Positions 1 to 10,258 of a DNA stretch of 10,499 nt are shown here, piece by piece. Both the position numbers and the translations under genes were made by a program. The stretch comes from Gemmatimonadales bacterium (GTDB taxonomy: Bacteria; Gemmatimonadota; Gemmatimonadetes; Gemmatimonadales; GWC2-71-9). The stretch covers positions 1-10,499 of the forward strand of contig JACDDX010000035.1 in assembly GCA_013816685.1 (NCBI GenBank). The letters are read 5' to 3'. Position 1 is the stretch's first letter, and every line of letters starts with the position of its first letter. A model generated the notes under the pieces. The model was given only the letters and a program-made list of their open reading frames with translations. It was not told where the DNA came from and did not search any database.

Positions 1-1
1 C

Positions 2-647
2 GCGACCGGGACGGCTCGGCTCATTGACGCGACGGTGCGATTGCGGGACGCGAGGAACGCCGACCCGCTGGTGCTGGTCGTGTCGACGGGCGAGGTGTAC
101 GGTACGGGCCCGAGGGTGCCCCGCGTCGAGACCGACGCCCTCCGTCCTCAGTCCCCGTATGCAGCCAGCAAGGTGGCGGCTGAATTCGCCGCGCTGGAGG
201 CCTGGTGGCGCACCGGACTCCGGGTCATCGTAGCGCGGCCCTTTCCACATACGGGTCGGGGACAGACGCCGGTATATGTGCTCCCGGCGTTTGTGGCGCG
301 GCTGCGGCAGGCGCGTGCGAACGGCACGACCGAGGTCGAGACCGGCAGTCTGGCGCCGGTGCGTGACCTGCTCGACGTGCGCGACGTCGTGCGGGCGTAT
401 CTGGCGCTGCTCACCAGAGGCGAACCCGGCCAGATCTACAACGTCGCCCGCGGCGAGGGCTGGTCGCTGGCGGAGCTGTTCGCGCGCCTGGCGGCCCTCG
501 TCGGCGTCGCGGCGATACCCCGGACCGATCCCGCGCTGGTCCGCAGCGCCGATGTCGCGCACCTGGTGGGCGACTCGACTAAAATCCGCCGGGCGACCGG
601 CTGGAGCCCGGACTTCACGCTGGACGACACACTGCGGGAGTTGGTGG

Positions 648-664
<17 letters not shown>
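2..664 (+). CDS. rmd: GDP-4-dehydro-6-deoxy-D-mannose reductase-like SDR (3' part, 5' truncated)
   Basis: This is the C-terminal part (about 220 residues) of an extended short-chain dehydrogenase/reductase. The frame is open to the window edge, so the Rossmann glycine motif and the true start lie upstream. Counting from the GTG at 35 as residue 1, a VVSTGEVYG strand (15-23) supplies the catalytic Ser/Thr and Y42-A-A-S-K46 is the catalytic YxxxK. An ARPFPHTGRGQ stretch, a 'PVRDLLDVRDVVRAY' segment and a 'GQIYNVARGEGWS' segment follow the pattern of Rmd and GDP-mannose 4,6-dehydratases. The C-terminal 'ATGWSPDFTLDDTLRELV' is the typical end of these proteins. Rmd reduces the 4-keto sugar made from GDP-mannose to GDP-D-rhamnose in the cytoplasm, for polysaccharide synthesis. 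The end overlaps carB by 17 bases, implying translational coupling. Family membership is secure. The exact substrate is inferred, and another NDP-hexose reductase, dehydratase or epimerase remains possible. Confidence 0.75.
636..640 (+). promoter_or_regulatory. ribosome binding site for carB
   Basis: GGGAG lies 7 bases before the ATG at 648, inside the last codons of the upstream reductase gene. It supports starting carB at 648 rather than at any upstream in-frame ATG. The start is confirmed by the protein, whose first residues (MPKRTD) match the start of E. coli CarB. Confidence 0.6.
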
Positions 665-3910
<3,246 letters not shown>

Positions 3911-3923
<13 letters not shown>

Positions 3924-4876
3924 GCGCGCGCGCGTCGACCTTCGCCCGCGGGCTCCGCGAGCGGGTGCGTGGCGAAGTACGGGAAGCCGAGGCGCTCGCC
4001 GCCTATTCGACCTACCGGATCGGCGGTCCGGCCACCGTGTTCCTGCCGGGCGCGGCAGAGGACGTGGGCCGGGCGCTCGCCTTTGCCGCCGAAGCTGGCG
4101 TGCCCTGGTTCGCGGTGGGTCTGGGCTCCAATCTCCTGTTCCCCGACGAAGGGCTCGATGCCCTGGTGATCCGGATCGGCAAGGGTCTCGACGCGGTGCG
4201 GCAGGACGGAGACCGTTGGACGATCGGCGCGGGATTGCCAGCGCCGATCGCGGCCCGGCGCACCGCCAAGGCGGGGTTCGCCGGGCTGCACGTCTTCGTC
4301 GGGGTGCCGGGCACCGTCGGCGGCGGAGTCTACATGAACGCCGGCTGCCACGGCGGCGATTGGGCCATGGTGATCGAGCGCGTCACCGTCGTGGACCCGG
4401 CCGGCCGCGACTGTGTGCTCCACCGGGACGAGATCCCATTCAGCTATCGGCGCAGCGGGCTCGGCGACCGGGTCGTCCTCGAGACGACGGTTCATCTTCG
4501 ACCCGAGCCCCAGGCGCATCTCGACGAGGAGATCGCCGAGATGTTCCAGTGGCGGCAACGGGGGACGCCGTTCAACCAACCCTGTTGCGGCAGTGTGTTC
4601 CAGAATCCTGCCGGTCCCAGCTGGAAGCGGGACGACGGGGCCCGGACCGCGGGGCAACTCATCGAAGCGGCCGGTCTCAAAGGTGAGCGGTTCGGGGGTG
4701 CGCAGGTGTCGCCGATGCACGCGAACTATGTGGTCAATACCGGGAGCGCGACGGCCGCCGACGTCCGCGGGCTGATCGACCGGACGCGCGCCGAGGTGGC
4801 GAGCCGGTTCGGCGTGACACTGGAGCCGGAAGTGAAGCTCATCGGTCGCGACGGCCGCTACCTGAACGCGGAGTGA
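3911..4876 (+). CDS. murB: UDP-N-acetylenolpyruvoylglucosamine reductase (MurB)
   Basis: MurB is the cytoplasmic FAD enzyme that uses NADPH to reduce UDP-GlcNAc-enolpyruvate to UDP-MurNAc, the second committed step of peptidoglycan precursor synthesis. The 321 residues show the family signatures in order: TYRIGGPA (34-41), the FAD-binding GLGSNLL (70-76), GVPGTVGGGVYMNAG (131-145), PFSYRRSGL (176-184), and GSVFQNP (227-233) with catalytic Ser228. The C-terminal LEPEVKLIG (304-312) carries the conserved glutamates, one of which is the catalytic acid. The ATG at 3911 gives a normal length and lies 13 bases inside the end of carB. In-frame ATGs at 3821 and 3878 would only add residues read from carB sequence. 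No strong ribosome site precedes 3911, so re-initiation after carB translation is likely. The gene lies outside the usual dcw (mur/fts) cluster. Confidence 0.95.
4870..4873 (+). promoter_or_regulatory. ribosome binding site for wbpD homologue
   Basis: GGAG ends 8 bases before the GTG at 4882 and overlaps the last codons of murB. It favours GTG 4882 over the in-frame GTG at 4873, which would overlap the GGAG itself and has no ribosome site of its own. Confidence 0.5.
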
Positions 4877-4881
4877 TCCCG

Positions 4882-5472
4882 GTGGCCGAGTATTTCGTGC
4901 ACGAGTCCGCCTACATCGACGAGGGCGCCGTCATCGGCCAGGGCAGCAAGGTCTGGCATTTTTCGCATGTCATGGCTGGCGCCGTCATCGGCGAGCGCTG
5001 CAACCTCGGGCAGAACGTGGTCGTCATGCCGGGCACGCGGATTGGCAACAACGTGAAGCTCCAGAACAACGTCTCGATCTACGAGGGCGTGACGCTGGAG
5101 GACGACGTCTTCTGTGGGCCGAGTTGCGTGTTTACCAACGTCATGAACCCGCGCAGTCACGTGTCGCGGAAGTCGGAATATCGGAGCACGCTGGTCCGGC
5201 GGGGCGCGACTATCGGCGCCAACGCCACGGTGGTCTGTGGCCACACGCTCGGGGAGTACTGTTTCATCGGGGCAGGCGCGGTCGTCGCGGGTGACGTTCC
5301 CGCATTCGCGCTGATGGTGGGCGTGCCGGCCCGTCGGGTGGGTTGGATGTGTCAGTGCGGCATCCGGCTGAACGTCGAGGCCGGCACCGCCCGGTGTGCG
5401 GAGTGCGGCGCGGCCTACGGGGAGTCCGCTGGTCGTCTGGCGATGATTGACCCGCCTGCGGCGCGCCGCTAA
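4882..5472 (+). CDS. wbpD: UDP-3-amino-sugar-uronate N-acetyltransferase (WbpD/WlbB family)
   Basis: This 196-residue left-handed beta-helix (hexapeptide repeat) acyltransferase should transfer acetyl from acetyl-CoA to the 3-amino group of UDP-2-acetamido-3-amino-2,3-dideoxy-D-glucuronate. That is the last step to UDP-GlcNAc3NAcA. Visible marks are repeated [IV]-G-x-x-x turns from about 10 to 140, and the family-typical KVWHFSHVMAGAVIGE (23-38), NLGQNVVV, KLQNNVSIYEGVTLEDDVF (59-77), CGPSCVFTNVMNPRSHVSRK (78-97), GATIGANATVVCG (108-120) and VGVPARRVGWM (146-156). The C-terminus adds C157-x-C159 and C172-x-x-C175, a zinc-ribbon-like tail. The start is a GTG 5 bases after the murB stop. The identification is supported by the next three genes, which encode the preceding steps of the same pathway. 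The family call is firm; the exact sugar is inferred. Confidence 0.92.
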   Translation: MAEYFVHESAYIDEGAVIGQGSKVWHFSHVMAGAVIGERCNLGQNVVVMPGTRIGNNVKLQNNVSIYEGVTLEDDVFCGPSCVFTNVMNPRSHVSRKSEYRSTLVRRGATIGANATVVCGHTLGEYCFIGAGAVVAGDVPAFALMVGVPARRVGWMCQCGIRLNVEAGTARCAECGAAYGESAGRLAMIDPPAARR

Positions 5473-5475
5473 GTT
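5447..5475 (+). promoter_or_regulatory. possible weak sigma70-like promoter before the wbpE homologue
   Basis: TTGACC (5447-5452) and TAAGTT (5470-5475) are separated by exactly 17 bases. The first matches TTGACA at five of six positions, the second TATAAT at only three (T1, A2, T6). They lie at the end of the acetyltransferase gene, just before the only sizeable gap in the window. Transcription from here would begin near 5482, which fits a GTG start at 5535. The -10 match is poor and nothing else supports it. Confidence 0.2.
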
Positions 5476-5534
5476 TTGTGGCTGCCGATGGTTCCGCGCT
5501 TTTCGCCCGCCACCGTCTCGCTACAGGCTCCCCG

Positions 5535-6650
5535 GTGACCGTACCGCTGCTCGACCTCGTGGCCCAGTACCAGACGATCAAGGACGACGTCCAGAAGGCG
5601 CTCCTGTCCGTCGTCGAGCGTCAGTCGTTCATCATGGGAGCGGAGGTGGCGCAGCTCGAGGCGGCGGTGGCCAGCCTCTCCAACGCGAAGCACGGCATCG
5701 CGTGCGCCAGTGGCACCGACGCGCTGCTGCTTCCGCTCAAGGCCCTCGGTCTGCAGCCCGGCGACGAGGTGATCGCGCCATCGTTCACCTTCTTCGCCAC
5801 GGCGGGTGCGATCCACAATGCGGGCGGTACGCCGGTGTTCGTGGACATCGACCCCGATACCTTCAATGTGTCGCACCAGGCCGTCGAAGCGTCGATTACC
5901 CCCCGCACCCGCGCGGTCGTCGCGGTGCACCTGTTCGGCCAGATGGCCGCTATCGAGCGGGTCATGGCGCTGGCCGTGCGGCACGACCTCACGGTCATCG
6001 AGGACGCCGCGCAGGCCATCGGCGCGCGACGTCAGGTGGACGGCGAGTGGCACATGGCGGGAGAGCTTGGGACGGCCGGTGCGTTCTCGTTCTTCCCGAG
6101 CAAGAACCTCGGCGCGTTCGGCGACGGCGGAATGATGATCACGCAGGATGACGCCCTCGCGAGTCGTCTCGCCAAGCTCCGGCTCCACGGCGGTGCGAAG
6201 CAGTATCATCACGAGGAGGTTGGCACCAACAGCCGCCTCGACACGCTGCAGGCGGCCGTGCTGCTCGTGAAGCTACCGTACCTCGCTGCCTGGAGCGCCG
6301 CGCGGCGGCGGCACGCGGCCCGGTACGACGAAGCCTTCGCCGGCCATTCCGCAATCTGTCCGCCGGTCACCGATGGCGCGAACGAGCACATCTACAACCA
6401 GTACACCATCCGCGCCGAGCGCCGCGACGAGCTCCAGGCGCATCTCAAGTCGCGAGGCATCGGCCAGGCCATCTACTATCCGCTCGCGCTCCATCAGCAG
6501 CCCTGCTTCGCGCATCTCGACTATGCCGAGGGGAGCCTGCCCCACACTGAGGCCGCCACGCGCGAGGTGATCTCACTGCCGGTCTTTCCGGAACTGACCG
6601 AAGCGCAGCAGGACGCCGTGATCGAGGCCGTGACCGCCTTCTACGCATGA
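5535..6650 (+). CDS. wbpE: PLP-dependent 3-keto-sugar aminotransferase (DegT/DnrJ/EryC1/StrS family, WbpE-like)
   Basis: This 371-residue fold-type I aminotransferase is expected to move an amino group from glutamate to the 3-keto group of UDP-2-acetamido-2-deoxy-3-keto-D-glucuronate. Its N-terminus VPLLDLVAQYQTIKDDV is typical of the family. CASGTDALLLPLKALGLQPGDEVI (57-80) holds the PLP phosphate-binding turn, D157 in VIEDAAQAIGA contacts the PLP ring nitrogen, and K190 in SFFPSKNLGAFGDGG is the Schiff-base lysine. 'NSRLDTLQAAVLLVKL' (232-247) and 'YYPLALHQQPCF' (314-325) closely resemble WbpE. The GTG at 5535 is chosen because homologues begin here, with a weak AGG (5525-5527) upstream. 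An in-frame GTG at 5478 would add 19 residues of unconserved sequence. The last codons overlap the next gene by 4 bases (ATGA). The family is certain; the substrate rests on similarity and context. Confidence 0.93.
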   Translation: MTVPLLDLVAQYQTIKDDVQKALLSVVERQSFIMGAEVAQLEAAVASLSNAKHGIACASGTDALLLPLKALGLQPGDEVIAPSFTFFATAGAIHNAGGTPVFVDIDPDTFNVSHQAVEASITPRTRAVVAVHLFGQMAAIERVMALAVRHDLTVIEDAAQAIGARRQVDGEWHMAGELGTAGAFSFFPSKNLGAFGDGGMMITQDDALASRLAKLRLHGGAKQYHHEEVGTNSRLDTLQAAVLLVKLPYLAAWSAARRRHAARYDEAFAGHSAICPPVTDGANEHIYNQYTIRAERRDELQAHLKSRGIGQAIYYPLALHQQPCFAHLDYAEGSLPHTEAATREVISLPVFPELTEAQQDAVIEAVTAFYA

Positions 6651-7657
6651 GTCGCCTCCGGGTCGGCGTCGTCGGAGCCGGAACGTGGGGCAAGAATCAC
6701 GTACGGACGCTGGCCGGAATGCCGGAGGTCGAGCTCGCCGCCGTCTGCGATCTCAGTCCGGATACCCGCACCCGCCTCGCCGGCCAGTATCCCGGCGTCC
6801 ACATGACCGAGTCGGCCGCCGACCTGCTCGGCCGGGTCGATGCGGTGGTGATCGCGAGCACCGCCAGCACCCACGCGGCCCTCGGCCGACAGGCGGTCGA
6901 CGCCGGCATTCCCGCGTTGATCGAGAAGCCCTTCGCCTTGACGGTGGCCGACGCCGAGGGGTTGGCCGAGGCGGCCGAGCGGGCCGGTGTGCCGCTGCTG
7001 GTTGGGCATCTGCTGGAGTACCACCCGGTCGTCGAGCGGCTCGGGACGATGATTCAGAAGGGCGAGCTCGGTGACTTGTACTACCTGTACTCGCAGCGGG
7101 TGAATCTCGGTCAGGTACGGCCCGATGAAAATGCCCTGTGGAGCTTCGGTCCCCACGACGTGTCGGTGGCGCTTTTCCTCATGGGGGATGCACCGGTATC
7201 GGTGGCGGCGCAGGGGCACTCCTACCTGCAGCGCGGCATCGAGGACGTGGTGTTCCTGACGATGAAATTCGCGTCGGGCGTCGTCGCCCACGCGCAGATG
7301 TCGTGGCTCGATCCACATAAGGAGCGGCGTCTGACGGTCGTGGGGAGCCGGCAGATGGCGGTATTCGACGACATGGCGTCCCGCGAAAAATTGCGGATTT
7401 ATGACAAGGGTATCGATCGGCCGGACTATGTCTCCTATGGCGAAAGCCTCAGCGTTCGTGAGGGCGACATCTACATTCCCAGGGTCTCGAACGCGGAGCC
7501 GCTGGCGGTGCAGCTCAAGCATTTCGTCTCCGTGATACGGAAGGAGACCGAACCGCGCGCAGACGCAGCCGACGGTGTCCGGGTCGTGCGGGTGCTCGAG
7601 GCGGCGGGGCAGTCGCTCGCCCGCGATGGCGCGCCGGTAACGTTGCGGGGGTCGTGA
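6647..7657 (+). CDS. wbpB: UDP-GlcNAc-uronate 3-dehydrogenase (Gfo/Idh/MocA family, WbpB/WlbA-like)
   Basis: This 336-residue NAD-dependent oxidoreductase should oxidise C3 of UDP-N-acetyl-D-glucosaminuronate to give the 3-keto substrate for the aminotransferase gene just upstream. The N-terminal Rossmann fold has GVVGAGTWGKNH (7-18) and an acidic residue after the second strand (CD, 34-35). EKP (93-95) carries the catalytic lysine of the family. GHLLEYHPVVERL (120-132), YYLYSQRVNLGQVRPDENALW (145-165) and GPHD (168-171, the probable catalytic histidine) follow. 'SWLDPHKERRLTVVGSRQMAVFDDM' (219-243) is characteristic of the WlbA type. ATG at 6647 overlaps the previous stop as ATGA, and no ribosome site is visible, so translation is probably coupled. 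In studied WbpB/WlbA enzymes bound NADH is recycled with 2-oxoglutarate in some species but not all; which applies here cannot be read from the sequence. Confidence 0.92.
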   Translation: MSRLRVGVVGAGTWGKNHVRTLAGMPEVELAAVCDLSPDTRTRLAGQYPGVHMTESAADLLGRVDAVVIASTASTHAALGRQAVDAGIPALIEKPFALTVADAEGLAEAAERAGVPLLVGHLLEYHPVVERLGTMIQKGELGDLYYLYSQRVNLGQVRPDENALWSFGPHDVSVALFLMGDAPVSVAAQGHSYLQRGIEDVVFLTMKFASGVVAHAQMSWLDPHKERRLTVVGSRQMAVFDDMASREKLRIYDKGIDRPDYVSYGESLSVREGDIYIPRVSNAEPLAVQLKHFVSVIRKETEPRADAADGVRVVRVLEAAGQSLARDGAPVTLRGS

Positions 7658-8943
7658 TGGCATTCGCCGACGACCTGATCCAGAAGGCCGCGCAGCGCGA
7701 CGCCCTGTTCGGTATCGTGGGCCTCGGGTACGTGGGGCTGCCGCTCGCATTGGAGCTGGCCGACGCCGGCTATCGGGTGCTCGGCTTCGACGTCGATACG
7801 TCCGTCGTGGATGGACTCAACGCCGGCCACTCCCACGTCAAGGACGTGACGGACGCGCAGCTTGGCAAGGTGCGGGCGCTGGGCCGCTTTGAGGCCACAG
7901 CCGACATGGAACGCATGGGCGAGCCAGACGCGGTATCGATCTGCGTGCCGACGCCGCTGTCGAAATTCAAGGATCCCGACGTCAGCTACATCGTCGCCGC
8001 GACCGAATCGGTAAAGCGGACCCTGCGCCGAGGCCAGGCGATCATCCTCGAGAGCACCACCTATCCGGGAACCACCCGCGAAATCCTCCTTCCTGCGCTG
8101 GAGAGCACCGGGCTCACGGTGGGCGAGGATTTCTTCCTGGCGTTCAGCCCGGAACGGGTCGATCCCGGCAACCCGGAGTGGGGTACGCGCAACACCCCCA
8201 AGGTGGTCGGGGGCATCACCCCCGATTGTCAACGGGTCGCGGTGGCGCTCTATGCACCGGCCATCGAGCGGCTGGTACCGGTATCCACGACGGAAGCGGC
8301 CGAGCTGGTCAAGTTGCTGGAGAACACCTTTCGCAGCGTGAACATCGGGCTCGTCAACGAGATGGCCATCGTCTGCGACAAGCTCGGGGTCGACGTCTGG
8401 GAGGTGATCGAGGCCGCGGCCACCAAGCCGTTCGGCTTCATGAAGTTTCTCCCGGGCCCCGGGCTCGGCGGGCACTGCATCCCGATCGACCCGCATTACC
8501 TCGCGTGGAAGATGCGCGGCCTCAACTACAAGACCCGCTTCATCGACCTCGCCGGCGAGCTCAACACCGAAATGCCGATCTTCTGGACGCGGAAGGTCTC
8601 GGAGGCACTCAACGGGGTGGGGAAGGCCGTGCGCGGCGCGACCGTGCTGGTGCTCGGGGTTGCCTACAAGCGTGATGTCGACGACATCCGGGAGAGTCCG
8701 GCCCTCGACATTATCCGGTTGCTGGAAGGGCAGGGCGCTCGCGTTACCTACCACGATCCGCACGTCGCTTCGTTCCGCGAAGATGGGCACGAATATCGCT
8801 CGGCGCCGCTGACTTCCGAGTCGGTCGCTGCAGCCGACTGCGTCATGGTCGTCACCGACCACCGCTCCGTGGATTACGCGATGGTGCAGCGCCACGCGAG
8901 AGTGGTGGTGGACACCCGTAACGCAATGCCGAAAGAGGCGTGA
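7657..8943 (+). CDS. wbpA: UDP-N-acetylglucosamine 6-dehydrogenase (WbpA-like nucleotide-sugar dehydrogenase)
   Basis: This 428-residue protein belongs to the UDP-glucose/GDP-mannose dehydrogenase family, in the branch that includes WbpA and WecC. It should oxidise C6 of UDP-GlcNAc twice, with two NAD+, to the uronic acid that enters the WbpB-WbpE-WbpD steps. Visible motifs are FGIVGLGYVGLPLALELADAGY (18-39) for NAD, CVPTPL (96-101), LESTTYPGTT (131-140), SPERVDPGNP (164-173), ELVKLLENTFRSVNI (216-230) with the conserved lysine, and GPGLGGHCIPIDPHYL (267-282) with catalytic Cys274. The C-terminal UDP-binding domain includes GVAYKRDVDDIRESPA (334-349). The ATG at 7657 shares one base with the preceding stop (TGATG). 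GTG 7654 is an alternative adding one residue. Assignment to UDP-GlcNAc rather than UDP-ManNAc rests mainly on the neighbouring wbpB, wbpE and wbpD homologues. Confidence 0.9.
   Translation: MAFADDLIQKAAQRDALFGIVGLGYVGLPLALELADAGYRVLGFDVDTSVVDGLNAGHSHVKDVTDAQLGKVRALGRFEATADMERMGEPDAVSICVPTPLSKFKDPDVSYIVAATESVKRTLRRGQAIILESTTYPGTTREILLPALESTGLTVGEDFFLAFSPERVDPGNPEWGTRNTPKVVGGITPDCQRVAVALYAPAIERLVPVSTTEAAELVKLLENTFRSVNIGLVNEMAIVCDKLGVDVWEVIEAAATKPFGFMKFLPGPGLGGHCIPIDPHYLAWKMRGLNYKTRFIDLAGELNTEMPIFWTRKVSEALNGVGKAVRGATVLVLGVAYKRDVDDIRESPALDIIRLLEGQGARVTYHDPHVASFREDGHEYRSAPLTSESVAAADCVMVVTDHRSVDYAMVQRHARVVVDTRNAMPKEA
8933..8938 (+). promoter_or_regulatory. ribosome binding site for ugd
   Basis: AAGAGG lies 6 bases before the ATG at 8945, within the last codons of the upstream dehydrogenase. 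It is a clear Shine-Dalgarno match for this window and fixes the ugd start. Confidence 0.55.
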
Positions 8944-8944
8944 C

Positions 8945-10258
8945 ATGCACGTGGCGGTGATCGGGAGCGGATACGTCGGCCTCGTGGCTGGCGCCTGCCT
9001 GGCGGAGACCGGCAACGACGTCATCTGCGTCGACAAGGACGCGACGAAGATCACGCGGCTTCAGCGCAACGAGATCCCTATCTACGAGCCCGGGCTCGAG
9101 CCGATGGTGCAGCGCAATCAGACCGAGGGACGCCTCACCTTTACCACCGATCTGGGCACCGCGGTCCGGGCTTCGAAGGTCGTCTTGATCGCTGTGGGCA
9201 CGCCGCCCGGGGAAGATGGCTCGGCCGACCTCCAGCACGTCCTGGCGGTGGCCCGCGAGATCGGCCGCAACATGAACGAGCCGAAGGTGGTGGTCACCAA
9301 ATCCACCGTGCCGGTCGGGACGGCGGAGAAAGTACGCGCCGCCGTCAAGTCGGAGACCGAGACACCGTTCAGCGTATGCTCGAATCCCGAGTTCTTGAAG
9401 GAAGGCGCCGCGATCGACGACTTCATGAAGCCGGATCGCGTTGTGATCGGCGTCGACAACGACGACGCCCGCGCGATCATGGGCGAGCTCTACGCCCCGT
9501 TCACCCGCCAGGGCGGGAACCGGGTGCTGTTCATGGATATCGCCTCGGCGGAGGTGACCAAGTACGCAGCGAACGCGATGTTGGCCACCCGTATTTCGTT
9601 CATGAACCAGATGGCGACCTTCTGCGAGCTCGTCGGCGCGGACGTCAACAATGTGCGCCTCGGCATCGGCTCCGATCAGCGTATCGGCCGTGCATTTCTG
9701 TATCCCGGCCCCGGGTACGGCGGCTCCTGCTTTCCGAAGGACGTCAAGGCGATCATCCGAACCGCGGAGGATCTGGGCCTCTCGCTCGACGTGCTCAAGT
9801 CGGTCGAGGACGTGAACGACCGCCAGAAGCTCGTGGTGTTGCGGAAGGCGCAACGTTTCCTCGGCGACGACCTGACCGGCAAGACGATCGGCATCTGGGG
9901 TCTCGCCTTCAAGGCCGAGACCGACGACATGCGCGAAGCGCCGGCGATTCCGCTGATCGAAGGACTGCTGGACGCGGGCGCGCGAGTCCAGGCCCACGAT
10001 CCCAAGGCAACAGACCAGGCCCGGCTGATCTTCGGCGACCGGGTGATGTACGCCGCTGATCCCTACAGCGCCGCGCACGGCGCTGACGCGCTGGTCGTGA
10101 TGACCGAGTGGCTGGTGTACCGCAATCCCGATTTCGAACGGCTCCGGAAGCTCCTCCGCCGGCCGCTGCTGCTCGACGGACGGAACCTGTACGAACCCGA
10201 CCGCATGGCCGCGCTCGGCTTCGAGTACCACGGCATCGGCCGCCGGAGCCCCATGTGA
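8945..10258 (+). CDS. ugd: UDP-glucose 6-dehydrogenase
   Basis: This 437-residue enzyme is predicted to oxidise UDP-glucose to UDP-glucuronate with two NAD+. It belongs to the same superfamily as the previous gene but to the distinct Ugd/TuaD branch. MHVAVIGSGYVGLVAGACLAE (1-21) is the NAD-binding start. IYEPGLEPMV (46-55), VGTPPGEDGSADL (84-96), TKSTVPVGT (118-126), SNPEFLKEGAAIDDFMKPDRVVIG (146-169), EVTKYAANAMLATRISFMN (203-221) and PGPGYGGSCFPKDV (254-267) are all as expected, with catalytic Cys262. GLAFKAETDDMREAPA (319-334) and the closing LLDGRNLYEP (409-418) complete the UDP-binding domain. It begins 1 base after the wbpA homologue and overlaps the next gene by 4 bases (GTGA). A following gene that resembles UDP-glucuronate epimerases supports UDP-glucuronate as the product. 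Confidence 0.95.
   Translation: MHVAVIGSGYVGLVAGACLAETGNDVICVDKDATKITRLQRNEIPIYEPGLEPMVQRNQTEGRLTFTTDLGTAVRASKVVLIAVGTPPGEDGSADLQHVLAVAREIGRNMNEPKVVVTKSTVPVGTAEKVRAAVKSETETPFSVCSNPEFLKEGAAIDDFMKPDRVVIGVDNDDARAIMGELYAPFTRQGGNRVLFMDIASAEVTKYAANAMLATRISFMNQMATFCELVGADVNNVRLGIGSDQRIGRAFLYPGPGYGGSCFPKDVKAIIRTAEDLGLSLDVLKSVEDVNDRQKLVVLRKAQRFLGDDLTGKTIGIWGLAFKAETDDMREAPAIPLIEGLLDAGARVQAHDPKATDQARLIFGDRVMYAADPYSAAHGADALVVMTEWLVYRNPDFERLRKLLRRPLLLDGRNLYEPDRMAALGFEYHGIGRRSPM
10245..10248 (+). promoter_or_regulatory. ribosome binding site for the 3'-terminal epimerase gene
   Basis: GGAG lies 6 bases before the GTG at 10255, inside the last codons of ugd, and supports that GTG as the start. Confidence 0.45.

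Noticed and set aside
276..647. Upstream extension of the carB reading frame
   Set aside because: This stretch overlaps the sugar-reductase gene, gives an arginine-rich nonsense peptide, and CarB homologues begin with MPKRTD at 648 behind a good ribosome site.
5458..5475. GC-rich palindrome followed by TAAGTTTT as an intrinsic terminator
   Set aside because: With a 4-base loop only a 4-bp stem can form and the T run is short and interrupted, so a functional terminator is unlikely.
5478..5534. GTG 5478 as start of the aminotransferase
   Set aside because: The 19 extra residues have no family similarity and there is no ribosome site. Homologues start at the VPLLDL segment just after GTG 5535.
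7471..9054. 527-codon minus-strand open frame
   Set aside because: It is antisense to wbpB, wbpA and ugd homologues that carry complete active sites. No domain signature was seen.
8852..10231. 459-codon minus-strand open frame
   Set aside because: It is antisense to ugd, with low-complexity composition typical of GC-driven open frames.
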